Shown: in pieces, positions 53,540-64,000 of the stretch
How the letters are laid out: each line of letters opens with the position of its first letter
How positions within the stretch are numbered: the first letter of the stretch is position 1
From: Craterostigma plantagineum
Taxonomy: Eukaryota > Streptophyta > Magnoliopsida > Lamiales > Linderniaceae
NCBI GenBank assembly: GCA_027422505.1
Contig: JAPQWV010000050.1
Coordinates: 372,001 to 436,000, forward strand
Reading direction: 5' to 3'
Length of the DNA stretch: 64,000 nucleotides
Made by a program: the position numbers and the translations under genes
The notes under the pieces: model-generated
Database searches by the model: none
What the model saw: only the letters and a program-made list of their open reading frames with translations
Told to the model about the DNA's origin: nothing

Positions 53540-53830
53540 GCGCCGAGCTCATCCCATTCGTCGTCGCGGACACAGATTCACTTGATGCATGGCGGGAACT
53601 TTTACTTCGCTAAATCAGATATCCATACAGATTAAACGACGAAAAAAAGCATAGAGCAATTGAAGTTCCCGACCTGCACCAAGCGAATCAGAGGCCGCAA
53701 ACGATTATTCGTTGCAGTGCGTGAATGCAATCAATCGCCTTGCAGATCTAAATCTAATAAGAGGAAAGAAAGGGGCAGATCTGATCTAAGACCTAATCTA
53801 GCGACAGAGGTTGGGCAAATTTATAGAGGG
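53540..53830 (-). promoter_or_regulatory. Possible promoter and untranslated first exon
   Basis: On the minus strand CTCTATAAATTTG (TATA-like, about 53815-53827) is followed by a CT- and TTAGATC-rich stretch typical of plant 5' UTRs, and then several short ATG frames, none longer than 63 codons. This could start a non-coding RNA or a gene whose exons I cannot recognise. Confidence 0.3.
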
Positions 53831-53884
53831 TATGAACGATGGGGATGGTGCCACGTTTCAGTTGTAACGCTAGATTTGCTCTAA

Positions 53885-54440
53885 AATTACCGTTTATTGA
53901 GTAATTTAGTTATTTAGTCGATTTTTGACACGTGCTGAATGAGGGTTCTTGATTAAGAATTGCTTATTATACTTGGTAAAAACTATTGACTCGGTAATTG
54001 TTGTGCACGTTAAAAACAATTCTGATATACCATAAGACTATGATTCCCTATTCGTTGAGCTCGTTAAATTTCAAGATTTGATTACACTTGAAATCCTTGA
54101 TCTGATTATCGATGGAGGGCGGGAAAACTTGTTCAGTTAGATGGAAGTAATGACAGTCTCGTAACCGACAATAAAATTCAAATTTCGTAGCATAATCAAA
54201 TCGAAATGTACAATATATACTATGTCATACTAGTCTAATTTACGGACTCATACGTGTGTTCTATATAATTTATAAATGAACTTTCAATTAAATAATAATT
54301 ACTAAAGCTAGAAGGATAATTATGATAATATAAAAAATACAATGTTGTGGGTGGTTTCCTTTTAATTAAATTTTATTATTTTTAATTTATTTTAACTGAG
54401 AGACCAAACATACGGTCTATATCGGCCCTGACACTTAATA
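53885..54440. other. AT-rich spacer, nothing recognised
   Basis: No open frame, terminal repeat or RNA-like structure stands out. Confidence 0.5.
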
Positions 54441-54454
54441 AAAGAGTATATTAT

Positions 54455-54720
54455 GAGGATTTTTTTTTCCCGGAAACGATAGCTTGTATTAATAAACAAA
54501 GATACAAGGGCTAAATAGCCCAAAGGGTCTCTCCGGTAACACAGATCCGGTAGAGAAACAAAGGCTCATAAGGAGCAATGCATCACGAAAACAAAAAAAC
54601 AAGCCGACAGAAAACGAAATAAACCTCGAACTTGAACCAAAAATCTATAGAACATACGACAGAAAAGGTTATTAATCCAAATCTACAGTATTCTACATTA
54701 TTTTTGTCCAATGCCTCGAG
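54455..54720 (-). mobile_element. Possible LINE 3' end
   Basis: In minus sense the sequence ends TTAATACAAGCTATCG, CGGG and a run of nine A. A sequence of the type TTAATACAAG...TTTCG before an A tail is common at the 3' ends of plant L1 LINEs. No ORF or target duplication could be assigned. Confidence 0.35.
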
Positions 54721-54729
54721 GTTATCGTC

Positions 54730-55110
54730 TTCATCGGAAGAGGCTCCACAAGGGAGAAATGGCTCCACAACGGGAGAAAAAGCTCCCGACCTAATGGCCG
54801 GGAGAAACGAGCTCCCCACGGGAGACTCGCGGGTGGACGAGAGTGCGATGTGGCGGACTGTAGTGATGGCAGACTGTAGCGATGGAGGTGGCGGCAGGGG
54901 CAGCGGACAGCAGAGGCAGCGGCCAGGTGGTGGCGGCCGGCAGAGGCAGGAGCTGTGGCAGATCTGGCGGACAAGACGGGGCCGAAGGCGACGGAGGCGG
55001 CGGCGATGGCAACGGAGGAGGCGCAGGCGCAGGCGGCTGCAGAGGAGGTGAAGGCAGAGGCAGCTTGGTGGTGGCAGCGGTGGCGGCTTGGTGGTGGCAG
55101 CGGCAAGGTG
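54730..55110. other. GC-rich low-complexity block
   Basis: GGAGGCGGC/GGTGGTGGCAGC-type repeats from about 54885 in an otherwise AT-rich region, opened by short duplications (AGGCTCCACAAGGGAGA / ATGGCTCCACAACGGGAGA). It is open in several frames at once, which is expected of such repeats and is not evidence for a gene. 55111-55746 beyond it is AT-rich, with TA tracts and a piece resembling the 14015-14379 MITE. Confidence 0.6.
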
Positions 55111-55751
55111 GACGAATTTTTATTATTATTTTTATTATTATTATAATAAAACTAACTTTAAATTTAATTTATACAGCTTGAACTATTTTTGGCAAATCTT
55201 ATCTGGCATCAATTGGTGTCACGATAACATACCTTATCAACATACAAGGTGATGCGAGATTATTTGAAACCTTTTATGTGACATGATTGGGCACATCTTA
55301 TGTTGATTTGACGAGCGTGATATCAATCAACGCTAAATAATGCCAACGAATGGTGCTCACATAAGTTGAGCACTATAATATATATATATATAACATATAT
55401 ATATATATATTATAGTATTATATATATAACGTGAATAATTTCCGTGAGCATCGTACCCGAATCTCTCCATTTAATATTTTTTTTCAATTTCCGACCCCGC
55501 CACCCACTCGTCGACCTTCTTAGATCCGCTATCACCTAAATCGTCCTCTTCGACACGTTAATTTTTAAGAAAAATCATCATCTCGGTATTTAGTAGACAC
55601 TTGAAAAATAAATGATGAATTTTCTTAAAAATCAACATATCGAAGAGAGCGATTTAGGTGATAGTTGATCTAAGAGGATTGACGAAGTGGATGGCGGGGA
55701 TATATATATATATATTATATATATATATATATATTATATATATATATATTC

Positions 55752-56212
55752 TGTTGTTTATGAATGTTTATTTTTATGATCGAATGAAGAGAAGATGATG
55801 GAGGACGAAATGTTTTTTTTTTCTTTGCTGAGTTTTTTTTCTTATCTCACTCTGTACTACATGCACACACAAGGCAACGTGCCTTTTTCTTTTTCTCCCC
55901 TCACTCACGCACAACTCACTTTCCACATTCTTACGCTCCCACATGCACATATATATAGATATAGAGATAGCATACTAGCGTAGCTTCCTAGAAGATAACT
56001 ATTGCTACATTATGATGCGAATATATTATCATTGCTCCTTATATCTGACTTTTCCTCCTCTTATATTTCTTTCTTTTCGGCTATAGAAAAACGTTTCTTA
56101 TTTGGCTTCTCTTTTTCTTCATTCGTGGTCTTCCTTGGCTGCTATTGTGTGTGTCTTCTTTTTTCTACTTTTATTTTATAATTTTTATTTTGCTTTGAAA
56201 TTATATCCAACA
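55752..56212 (-). repeat. 3' LTR of family G copy 2
   Basis: 461 bp, element sense TGTTGGATATAA...AAACAACA. It differs from the 5' LTR by several substitutions and small indels, so it is older than the nested copia-2. Confidence 0.92.
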
Positions 56213-56778
56213 AATTCTCCCCTTAATCTCAAAGCATTTTTTTGTCTTTCACCGCTCTTTAAATTTGACCCGCTTTCACCTTGCGGCTCGCCACTTGCCG
56301 TCAACAAACATCTTCGAGCATTTTGCTTCAATGCTCAGAATGTGCTTTTCAAACCAGGCATTTCTGTGAACCCGTTCTTCCTTAGATCTAGCACCTTTCC
56401 GATGTTCGTCTGACACCTTCCTTTGGTCGTACTCGTCTGTCACTAAGCAGCACCCAGAGTCTACCACTAGTACTTCTTCTTGGACCATCTTTGCCCTTTG
56501 GTTCGGTTCTTCGGCGAAATAAATATCCTCGTATTTTTCTTTCATCTCTGTGACGTAGTCCTTCAAGCTCGTCACCTCGTCGTTAAAAATGGCAGTGTCG
56601 GCTCGTCACGCTTCTTAACAAGCTCCTTCTCATTTATCACCTCTATTGAGACATTTTTAACGAACACATTTTCTAATTTATATTTTACCTCCTCCGCGAT
56701 TTTTCGGTGGGTTTTGTCGTACTCAATATTCTTCGGTATGGCGACCAGATATTTCGCCTTCGGTGGCTTGGCCTTCGT

Positions 56779-57020
56779 TGTTAGGAAATAATCCTTGTGA
56801 TCCCATTTTCCTTTATTAGATTAGGAAAAGATTAGATTAGGATATGATTGCATTATCTTTTCCTTATTAGCGTAGGCTAAATTAGTCGCCTGATTGTATG
56901 CATTTATTAGTTTCCATGTAAACTTCTATTTAAGCAGTACAGAGGGTACAGAAACCGTAGTCGATTCAGCTTCACAAATCAATCGTGTTTCACTGTGTTA
57001 GCGTGAGTTCAATTCCAACA
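56779..57020 (+). repeat. 5' LTR of copia-2
   Basis: TGTTAGGAAATAATCC...TTCAATTCCAACA. Three differences from the 3' LTR over 242 bp, about 1.2%. Confidence 0.95.
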
Positions 57021-57052
57021 ACTGGTATCAGAGCGAGTTTCATCCAGGGACC

Positions 57053-60000
57053 ATGGGCGATGAGAGCAAGAAAGGCGATACCTCCGGCGCCGTGATCGTA
57101 GGCGATGGGAGCAAGAAAGCCGATGCCTCCGGCACCGTGATCCAGAGAGTGATTCGTGAGGTGGGCGGCTGGAATAGCTACCCCGTTCTCACCAAGACCA
57201 ACTACTCTGACTGGGCGCTCATGATGAAGGTGAAGCTGAAGGCGAGAGCGTTATGGAACGCCGTCGAGAAGGGCACTGCCGATGAGCAGGAAGACATGAT
57301 GGCGCTCGATGCGTTGGTGAGTGCGGTCCCGCCCGAGATGGTGTCGACGATCGGCTCCAAGGAGACGGCCAAGGAGGCCTGGGATGCGTCGCGACCATGA
57401 GGATCGGGGACGATCGTGTGAAGAAGGCAACGGCGCAACAGCTGCGTCGCAAATTCGACCTCGCCTCGTTCAATGACGGCGAGACCGTCGAGGAGTTCGC
57501 GCTGCGACTTAATGGCATGGCGGCGCACCTCACCACGTTGGGAGAGGAGATGGAGGAAAAGGAAATCGTAGCCAAGATGCTACGAAGTCTGCCTTCCCGC
57601 TTCAAGCAGATAGCGATTGCGATCAAGACCCTGCTCGATCCATCCACCATGACGGTCGCCGATCTCACCGGGCGATTGCAAGAGGCGGAGGAGGAGTTGA
57701 ATGGACCCCCGGCGTCACTACAGCACGAGGGCAAGCTGTATCTCACTGAGGAGCAGTGGGACGCGCAACGAAAGAAGCGAGAGGCGGAGAACCACTCACG
57801 CGGTCGTGGCGCGAATAGAGGAGGCGGCCGACGCGGGCGCGGTCGTGGGCGAGCTGGCGAGTCGTCGAGTGGGCCGGCTACTTCGAACAAGCGCGCAGGC
57901 GACGAGTGCCGAAATTGTGGAAAGCTGGGCCACTGGGCCCGGGAGTGCTGGTCGAAGCCCAAGAAGGCGCAGGCCCATGCAGTCCACGAAGAGGAAGAGG
58001 CCTCACTTTGTCTCGCAAAGTGCTCCCCCATTCTCTCCCCACCGACGCCGCAATCGACGGCGACTTCGACGACGTCGTCCTTCGCCCAGATCGAGATCCG
58101 CGAAGAGAAGGTGTTCGCGCAGCTCGGGGAAGAAGAAGAGGAACGGGAGGCGGAGACGTGGGTCCTGGACTCGGGGGCAACCAATCACATGTCCGGGTCT
58201 AGGACCGCCTTCTCGAAGCTCGATGTGGCGGTACGAGGCACCGTGCGTTTCGGCAACGACTCGGTGGCACGGATTGAAGGGCGGGGCACCGTCATCTTTG
58301 TGTGCAAGAACGGGGAGCTCCGTTCATTCGACGGCGTCTACTTCATTCCACGGTTGACGACGAACATCGTGAGTCTTGGCCAGCTAGACGAGGTCCGCTA
58401 CAAGATCGAGATCGAAGATAGCGTTATGCGGATTCGGGAGCTCGGCGGTCAACTGTTGGCAAGGGTGACGCGCGAGGTGAACCGTCTATACCTTCTTCGG
58501 ATCAAGATAGCATCGCCGATGTGCTTAGCGGTGCGCGGGCGCGGCGACGAGGTGGCATGGCGCTGGCATGATCGCTTCGGCCATGTCAACATGGCGGCGC
58601 TCCGGAAGCTAGCTCGGGAGGAGCTGGTCCGCGGACTGCCGGAGATCGGACAGGTGGACCAGCTGTGCGATGCATGTCTGGCTGGGAAGCAGAAGCGCAC
58701 CCCATTTCCGGGGAAAGCGGATTATCGTGCGAAGCAGCGACTTGAGCTTGTGCATGGCGATCTGTGCAGACCGATCACGCCAACGACCCCAAGCGGCAAC
58801 AAGTACTTCTTGTTGCTCGTCGACGACCTCAGCCGATACATGTGGATAGCTACGATCCCTTCAAAGAATCGTGCCGCGGCGGCCATCAAGGAACTCCAAG
58901 CACGGGCAGAGGGGGAGTCCGGGCTGAAGCTAGGGGCGCTTCGGACCGATCGTGGTGGTGAATTCACGTCGATCGAGTTTGCGAAGTATTGCGCGGGAGA
59001 AGGTATACATCGCCAACACACTGCACCTTACAGCCCGCAGCAGAATGGCGTGGTCGAGCGACGGAATGGGACGGTAGTGGCGACAGCGAGGAGTATGCTC
59101 AAAGCGAAAGGGCTGCCGGGGTGGTTCTGGGGCGAGGCCGTGACCACCGCGGTATACATCCTCAACCGATGCCCAACGAAGAGCGTGGATGGCATGACGC
59201 CGTTCGAAGCGTGGCATGGAAAGAAACCAGGGACCTTCGGTGGCTGTTGGCACTGAGGAGGCACCTGGAACCACAACTGAGGAGGATGAGCTGACGCCGC
59301 CGGCATCACCTCATGGTGGTGGAGGAGCTGTACCTACGGGATCCAGCGGGGCACAGGAGGTGGAGTTCGCCTCACCGCCGAGCGAGGCCGGCGAGCACTT
59401 GGACGCTGACCACGACGACGCCCCTCTCCGATTTCGAAAGATCAAAAACATCATCAGGCCGGCTTCGCCGCGTGGCTTCGCGCCACGGGCACTGGTGACG
59501 GAGGAGCTCCACGCCATGAGCTCCGACGAACCTGCGTCGTTCGCCGAGGCGGAATGCAGCCCCAGCTGGAGGAAGGCGATGATGGAGGAGATGGACTCGA
59601 TTGAGGACAACCGGACGTGGTCTCTCGCCGACCTCCCGCCGGGCCGACGGGCGATTGGCTTGAAGTGGGTCTTCAAGGTGAAGAGGGACGAGCACGGGGC
59701 GGTGTCCAAGCATAAGGCACGCCTCATAGTGAAGGGTTACGCACAGCGGCACGGCATCGACTACGACGAAGTGTTCGCGCCGGTGGCGCGGCTGGACTCG
59801 GTACGCCTGATCATCGCCCTCGCGGCGCACAAAGGATGGGAGGTGCACCACATGGACGTCAAGTCGGCGTTCTTGAACGGAGACCTGGAGGAGGAGGTCT
59901 ACGTCGAGCAGCCGCCGGGGTTTGTCATCACCGGCAAGGAGGACAAGGTGCTCAAGCTCCGAAAGGCGTTGTACGAATTGCATCAAGCACCGCGCGCATG

Positions 60001-61078
60001 GCACGCGAAGCTGGACAGCACATTGTTGTCGTTCGGCTTCAGGAAGAGCCCATCGGAACACGCCATCTACATCAGGCAGAACGACGGCAAGCAGCTGGTG
60101 ATCGGGGTCTATGTCGATGACCTCGTGATCACCGGCTCGAACGGCGGCGACATCAAGTCATTCAAAGAGGAGATGTCGGCCGCATTCAAGATGAGTGACC
60201 TCGGCTTGCTTCACTACTACCTCGGCATTGAAGTGAAGCAGTGCGCGAGGGGGATCTCGCTGAGCCAGGGTACCTACGCCGGCAAGATCCAGGAGAAGAG
60301 CGGCATGACAGGGTGTAACCCATGTCACGTACCCATGGAACCGCGCCTGAAGTTGAGCAAGCTCAGCACAGAGCCGCCGGTCGATGCGACGGCATACAGG
60401 AGCGTCGTCGGGAGCTTGAGGTACTTGGTCAACACGCGCCCCGATCTAGCATTTGCGGTCGGCTATGTGAGTCGGTTGCTGGAGGATCCACGCGAGGATC
60501 ACCTCGCAGCTGTGAAGCGCATCCTGCGCTATGTGGCTGGGACCCATGATTGGGGACTCTGGTTCGACAGGAGGGAGAAGGAGGAGCCTTATCTGACAGG
60601 CTTCAGCGACAGTGATTACGCCGGGGATGTTGATACAAGTAAAAGCACAATTGGCGTAATTTTCTTCCTCAGCGGCAGCCCGATCACCTGGCAATCCATG
60701 AAGCAGAAGGTAGTGGCTCAGTCCAGCTGTGAGGCAGAGTATATAGCAGCTGCTAACGCTGCTTGTCAAGCATTGTGGCTCGCTCGTGTGTTGTCTGAGG
60801 TGCAGGGAACAGCAGCAAGAGCGCCAATGTTGAGGGTGGACAATAAGTCCGACATTGCTTTGATCAAGAATCCGGTACTCCACGGACAGAGTAAGCACAT
60901 TCGAGTGAAATACCACTTCATTCGGGAAGCTGCAGAAGAAGGCTTGATTGGTGTGGAGTTCATCAGAAGTGAGGATCAACTGGGCGACATTCTGACGAAG
61001 CCGCTTGGAAGGATCAAGTTTCTTGAACTACGGGATAAGATCGGCCTAATCGACACCAATGGTGGACACAAGGCTTAG
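57053..61078 (+). pseudogene. copia-2 gag-pol polyprotein, one frameshift and an internal deletion
   Basis: Gag from 57053 (LTKTNYSDWALMMKVKLKARAL), shifted at about 57391, resuming at 57397 (AQQLRRKFDLASFNDGETVEEF), RG-rich region, CCHC knuckle CRNCGKLGHWARECW near 57908, protease WVLDSGATNHMSGS near 58160, integrase with HGDLC, LRTDRGGEF and QQNGVVERRN. At about 59230 the frame passes abruptly to PR-like linker sequence; the C-terminal integrase segment (chromosome-facing part, usually about 100 codons) is gone and the frame changes. 59216-61078 then carries RT ([28 protein letters not shown]) and RNase H (GFSDSDYAGDVD, SSCEAEYIAAA) to the stop. Probably unable to integrate by itself. Confidence 0.93.
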
Positions 61079-61086
61079 GAGGAGAT

Positions 61087-61328
61087 TGTTAGGAAATAAT
61101 CCTTGTGATTCCATTTTCCTTTATTAGATTAGGAAAAGATTAGATTAGGATATGATTGCATTATCTTTTCCTTATTAGCGTAGGCTAAATTAGTCGCCTG
61201 ATTGTAGGCATTTATTAGTTTCCATGTAAACTTCTATTTAAGCAGTACAGAGGCTACAGAAACCGTAGTCGATTCAGCTTCACAAATCAATCGTGTTTCA
61301 CTGTGTTAGCGTGAGTTCAATTCCAACA
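61087..61328 (+). repeat. 3' LTR of copia-2
   Basis: Same length as the 5' LTR, ending TTCAATTCCAACA, followed by the TTCGT duplication and then by family G coding sequence. Confidence 0.95.
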
Positions 61329-62709
61329 TTCGTCAGCATCTCGAAGGTCTCCTTCATGTCAGTCGCCTCTTCTTCCTTCGTAATCGAGCTATCTTTCACC
61401 AGCTCGACTGTTGCCGCGTTCTCGTCTTTCTCGTCCGCCTCTAATTTGCTGGCGAGCTTGGTTCGGCTCCTCAAGATATTCATGTAGGCCTCAAGGCTAT
61501 TTCTCGCCTTAATCCATTCTTTTACTTCTTTGTCCTTCGCACGTACTTTTTCTTCGTGAGCATGGTCTTTGTTGGTAGGACTGACCTTGATAGGTTCTCC
61601 AATCATTTGTTTAGCGACTTTGCGATCAACATGTCGCTGGACCTTCGTCATGACTGCGTCGGTCGCCTCTTTTACGCCGCGCTCCTGGTTCTCTCCTCGC
61701 ATGGCTTCTTCAGCCTGCTGGGTTGTCTCTTCAACTGCCTCAATGCCTTTCTCGGATACTATCTCGTGTGTCTCTATGGCTTCCTCGTTCGCCTCGTGGG
61801 TATAAGCTTCCTCCGACGACGTGTGCATGGCATCGTCAGCCGTGTTTTTCATCTCATCGGCATTTTTCGATGTATTCGCGTCGATCTCCTTGACTTTCTC
61901 AGGTAGTTGTCGTGGCGGTGTCTCTTCGACCGCGTTCTCTTTCTCGAGCTTTGAGGGCTCCTCCTTGTAGGAAGGTTCCGTTGGTGGAGTGGTGGTGGCT
62001 ACTTCACGAGTGATATTTTCTTTTATCACTTCAACGACTGCTTCAGTCGTCTTCTCTTCTTTCACGGCCTTTTCGGCCTTTGGAGATTTTTTCTCCTTTT
62101 CTTCACATGCGTCTTTCTTTGACGCTCCGCCTTCACCGTGAGTTGGCTCCTCGGCCTCTGGATATATTTCCTCCTCTTCATCGCCATCGGCTTTCATCTT
62201 TGATGATTCACCTTCTTCTTTTCCCGTCTCGGGTTTTAGTGGTGGTTCGTCATTTTTCTTTTCCACCACTGGCTTAGCGTGATCTTTATCACGCTCGCTC
62301 TCGGCGTCACCATCTTCTCGTGCGTGTTCGCCTTCAACATTCTTGTCCTCCTTCGTCGTCTCAAGCTCGCCCTGTTTTTGTGGCTGAACTTGGTTGCTGC
62401 AAGCATCTTTATATGCTTTCTCCAACAGATCCCAGGCTTCCTTGGCGTTTCTCGTTGCGCCTATCGGTCCGAAACCGGTAATAGCTAACGCCTCGTAGAT
62501 GACTTGGAGCGCGAGACCATTTTCTCTGACGGCAGCTCCCAACGTCTTCCGTTGCGACTTTGTATACTTCGTCGTATGTGGTGAATATCCATCTTCGACT
62601 ATTTCCCATAAGCCTTGCATTTTGCTAAACCTTTCATTTCGACGCTCCACCTTGCGTAGTTATTCTCGGTGAGTTGCGGGATTAACATGTGGGTAAATAA
62701 TATCCGCTT

Positions 62710-62796
62710 CCACACCATCGGCACCATTGGCTCTGTCGGCTCTGGCGACATCATCGGCTCTGTCGGCTCCGTTGACGCCTTCGGCTCTGATACCAT
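62710..62796 (-). repeat. PBS-derived 9/18-nt codon repeats, family G copy 2
   Basis: Minus sense: ATGGTATCAGAGCCG, AAGGCGTCAACGGAGCCG, ACAGAGCCG, ATGATGTCGCCAGAGCCG, ACAGAGCCA, ATGGTGCCG, ATGGTGTGG. 29 codons, same design as copy 1 but a different number and order of units. Confidence 0.9.
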
Positions 62797-62798
62797 TT

Positions 62799-63251
62799 TG
62801 TTATTTATGAATGTTTATTTTTAAGATCGAATGAAGAGAGGATGATGGAGGACGAAATGTTTTTTTTTTCTTTGCTGAGTTTTTTTTTTTATCTCACTCT
62901 GTACTAGATGCACACACAAGGCAACGTGCCTTTTTCTTTTTCTCCCCTCACTCACGCACAACTCACTCTCCACATTCTTACGCTCCCACATGCACATATA
63001 TATAGATATAGAGATAGCATACTAGCGTAGCTTCCTAGAAGATAACTATTGCTACATTATGATGCGAATATATCATTGCTCCTTATATCTGACTTTTCCT
63101 CCTCTTATATTTCTTTTCGGCTATAGAAAACGTTTCTTATTTGGCTTCTCTTTTTCTTCATTCGTGGTCTTCCTTGGCTGCTATTGTGTGTCTCTTCTTT
63201 TTTCTACTTTTATTTTATATTTTGTATTTTGCTTTGAGATTATATCCAACA
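62799..63251 (-). repeat. 5' LTR of family G copy 2
   Basis: 453 bp, ending (element sense) ATTCATAAATAACA two bases before the gag/PBS start. T-rich in the plus sense, like the 3' copy. Confidence 0.92.
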
Positions 63252-63256
63252 TATTC

Positions 63257-64000
63257 TAACTAAAGTTTTACTAAAATGAATTTACATGGAATTCTAATCA
63301 AGAGAGAAATAAACGATAAAAAAAAGTTCAAAAGAAACAATCAAAACTGAAAAAAAAATACTAACAAGAATGATTTGATGTCGATAGTTCCTTCAAATCA
63401 CTTCTCCTGTGGGCATATAAGAGTGTTGCGGTGGTCCCATGGCATTGAATTATGAACGATGCGATGCTATTGCTATCGAATATACAACTAATGCCAGACT
63501 TTTTAAAGGACAATCTTTCCACTCCATTCACCATTATTAATTGGATAAATACCCTTTCAGTCCTTTTCAAATTTAAAACTCCTCTTAAACGATCCTCCTC
63601 AAATTATTATTTCATGTTCAATACCGATATGTGAACATCTTCATGTTCAGTACCTTTCCAACGTGGAAAAGACGAAAATACCTTACTTCACAGATTCAAA
63701 AACGGTGACACATTATTTTTGAAAGATTATAGCAACAAAACTCGTTTTTATACCAACATAGATATTAGACAAGAAATTGTAGGAATTATACCAACCTCTA
63801 ACTATATACCAAGTCAAATACAAGAGTATTTTATCAATTACACTATTATACCAATAAACAAAGTTTTATATTATACCAACAAATTGACATTATACCAACC
63901 GTTATTGTTATTATACCAATTGTTAGCACAATTATACTAACAAATAACATTATTATAGTCGTGTACCAACAAAACTGGACATTATACCAATTGTTGTCGT
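63257..64000. other. AT-rich spacer with scattered TATACCAA words
   Basis: From about 63740 to the window end the 8-mer TATACCAA or a one-base variant occurs about ten times at irregular spacing, mostly as ATTATACCAA. No gene is supported; short ORFs are AT-rich chance frames. Confidence 0.6.

Larger units (their letters stand above)
56779..61328 (+). mobile_element. Ty1/copia retrotransposon (copia-2), GC-rich, nested in family G copy 2
   Basis: 242-bp LTRs (56779-57020 and 61087-61328) with three substitutions between them, exact duplication TTCGT (56774-56778 and 61329-61333), PBS TGGTATCAGAGCG at 57023-57035, and PPT GGAGGAGAT before the 3' LTR. The coding region is far richer in G+C than the rest of the window, especially at third codon positions. 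Confidence 0.95.
56213..62796 (-). pseudogene. Gag N-terminus plus Lys/Glu-rich chain of family G copy 2, split by copia-2
   Basis: Starts MVSEPKAST at 62796 within the PBS, runs through PBS-derived repeats to about 62710 and a Gag head (LIPQLTENNYARWSVEMKG), then shifts near 62620 into 62650-61334 (YTKSQRKTLGAA, NAKEAWDLLEKAYKDA, followed by about 350 residues rich in E/K/T/A with repeats such as EETPPRQLPEKV shared with copy 1, and KLEADEKDE). The frame is cut at 61333 by copia-2 and resumes at 56778 (AKPPKAKYLVAIPKN), ending near 56276 with AKCSKMFVDGKWRAA. No enzyme domains. The shared tail argues that the chain was under selection. Confidence 0.75.
55752..63251 (-). mobile_element. Gag-only, copia-derived non-autonomous LTR element (family G, copy 2), interrupted
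   Basis: Minus-strand element with 5' LTR 62799-63251, 3' LTR 55752-56212, PBS inside the gag start at 62796, PPT next to the 3' LTR (plus strand AATTCTCCCCTTAA), and the exact duplication TATTC (55747-55751 and 63252-63256). Without the nested copia-2 it would be about 2.95 kb, the same size as the 9458-12461 copy. The internal region codes only for Gag and a Lys/Glu-rich chain. Confidence 0.92.

Noticed and set aside
54632..55181. Arg- or Gly-rich ORFs in several frames
   Set aside because: Low-complexity GC repeat open in many frames at once; no start context, splice sites or known domain.
57219..58184. 321-codon minus-strand frame over copia-2
   Set aside because: Antisense to a GC-rich gag-pol frame; high GC leaves few stops. 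Composition Arg/Ser/Pro-rich with no motif.
59372..60061. 229-codon minus-strand frame over copia-2 RT
   Set aside because: Same cause; the sense strand has clear RT motifs.

Overview
This is nuclear DNA of a flowering plant. The short spliced exons with plant-type introns and the gene families present (RLCK-VII kinase, FBA-type F-box, CC-NBS-LRR, terpene synthase, GH9 endoglucanase) point to a eudicot. I lean towards an asterid, but nothing in the sequence proves it. The window is dominated by transposable elements and broken genes. The only host gene that reads intact from start to stop is a nine-exon DUF1350 gene (45636-48460).

Layout. 1-7014: an RLCK-VII kinase pseudogene, with a copia scrap in one intron and a young 5-kb copia element inserted inside an exon (TSD GTTAA). 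8436-12461: an FBA F-box pseudogene carrying a 21-bp perfect inverted repeat at a deletion scar, then a 3-kb gag-only copia-derived element on the minus strand. 13167-14480: two MITEs and a TG microsatellite. 14481-30045: an endogenous pararetrovirus (Caulimoviridae-type) present as two almost identical genome-length copies head to head, a 15.6-kb palindrome set in TA tracts. 30700-34260: GH9, NBS-LRR and F-box (At1g67623-like) pseudogenes. 34361-36985: an internally deleted Ty3/gypsy element. 38617-40516: solo LTRs around a terpene synthase pseudogene. 41078-45447: several hAT-type MITEs, one of which (42507-45447) holds a diverged second pararetrovirus fragment, itself broken by another MITE and by a palindromic TRIM dimer. 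45636-48460: the DUF1350 gene. 48634-51569: a Mutator-like element with 221-bp TIRs, carrying a truncated transposase and a convergent GRF-zinc-finger/coiled-coil/membrane gene. 55752-63251: a second gag-only element of the 9458-12461 family, interrupted by a GC-rich copia element (56779-61328).

Most insertions have exact target-site duplications, so nesting order and element borders are well supported. Three signals stand out. (i) The pararetrovirus palindrome appears to have MP, a fused CP-protease-RT-RNase H frame, and a third ORF I cannot place. (ii) The gag-only family uses the tRNA primer-binding site itself as the start of its coding region and has amplified it into 9/18-nt codon repeats. 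(iii) A head-to-head TRIM dimer was inserted as a single unit with one 5-bp target duplication. All homology calls are from reading motifs; no database was searched.
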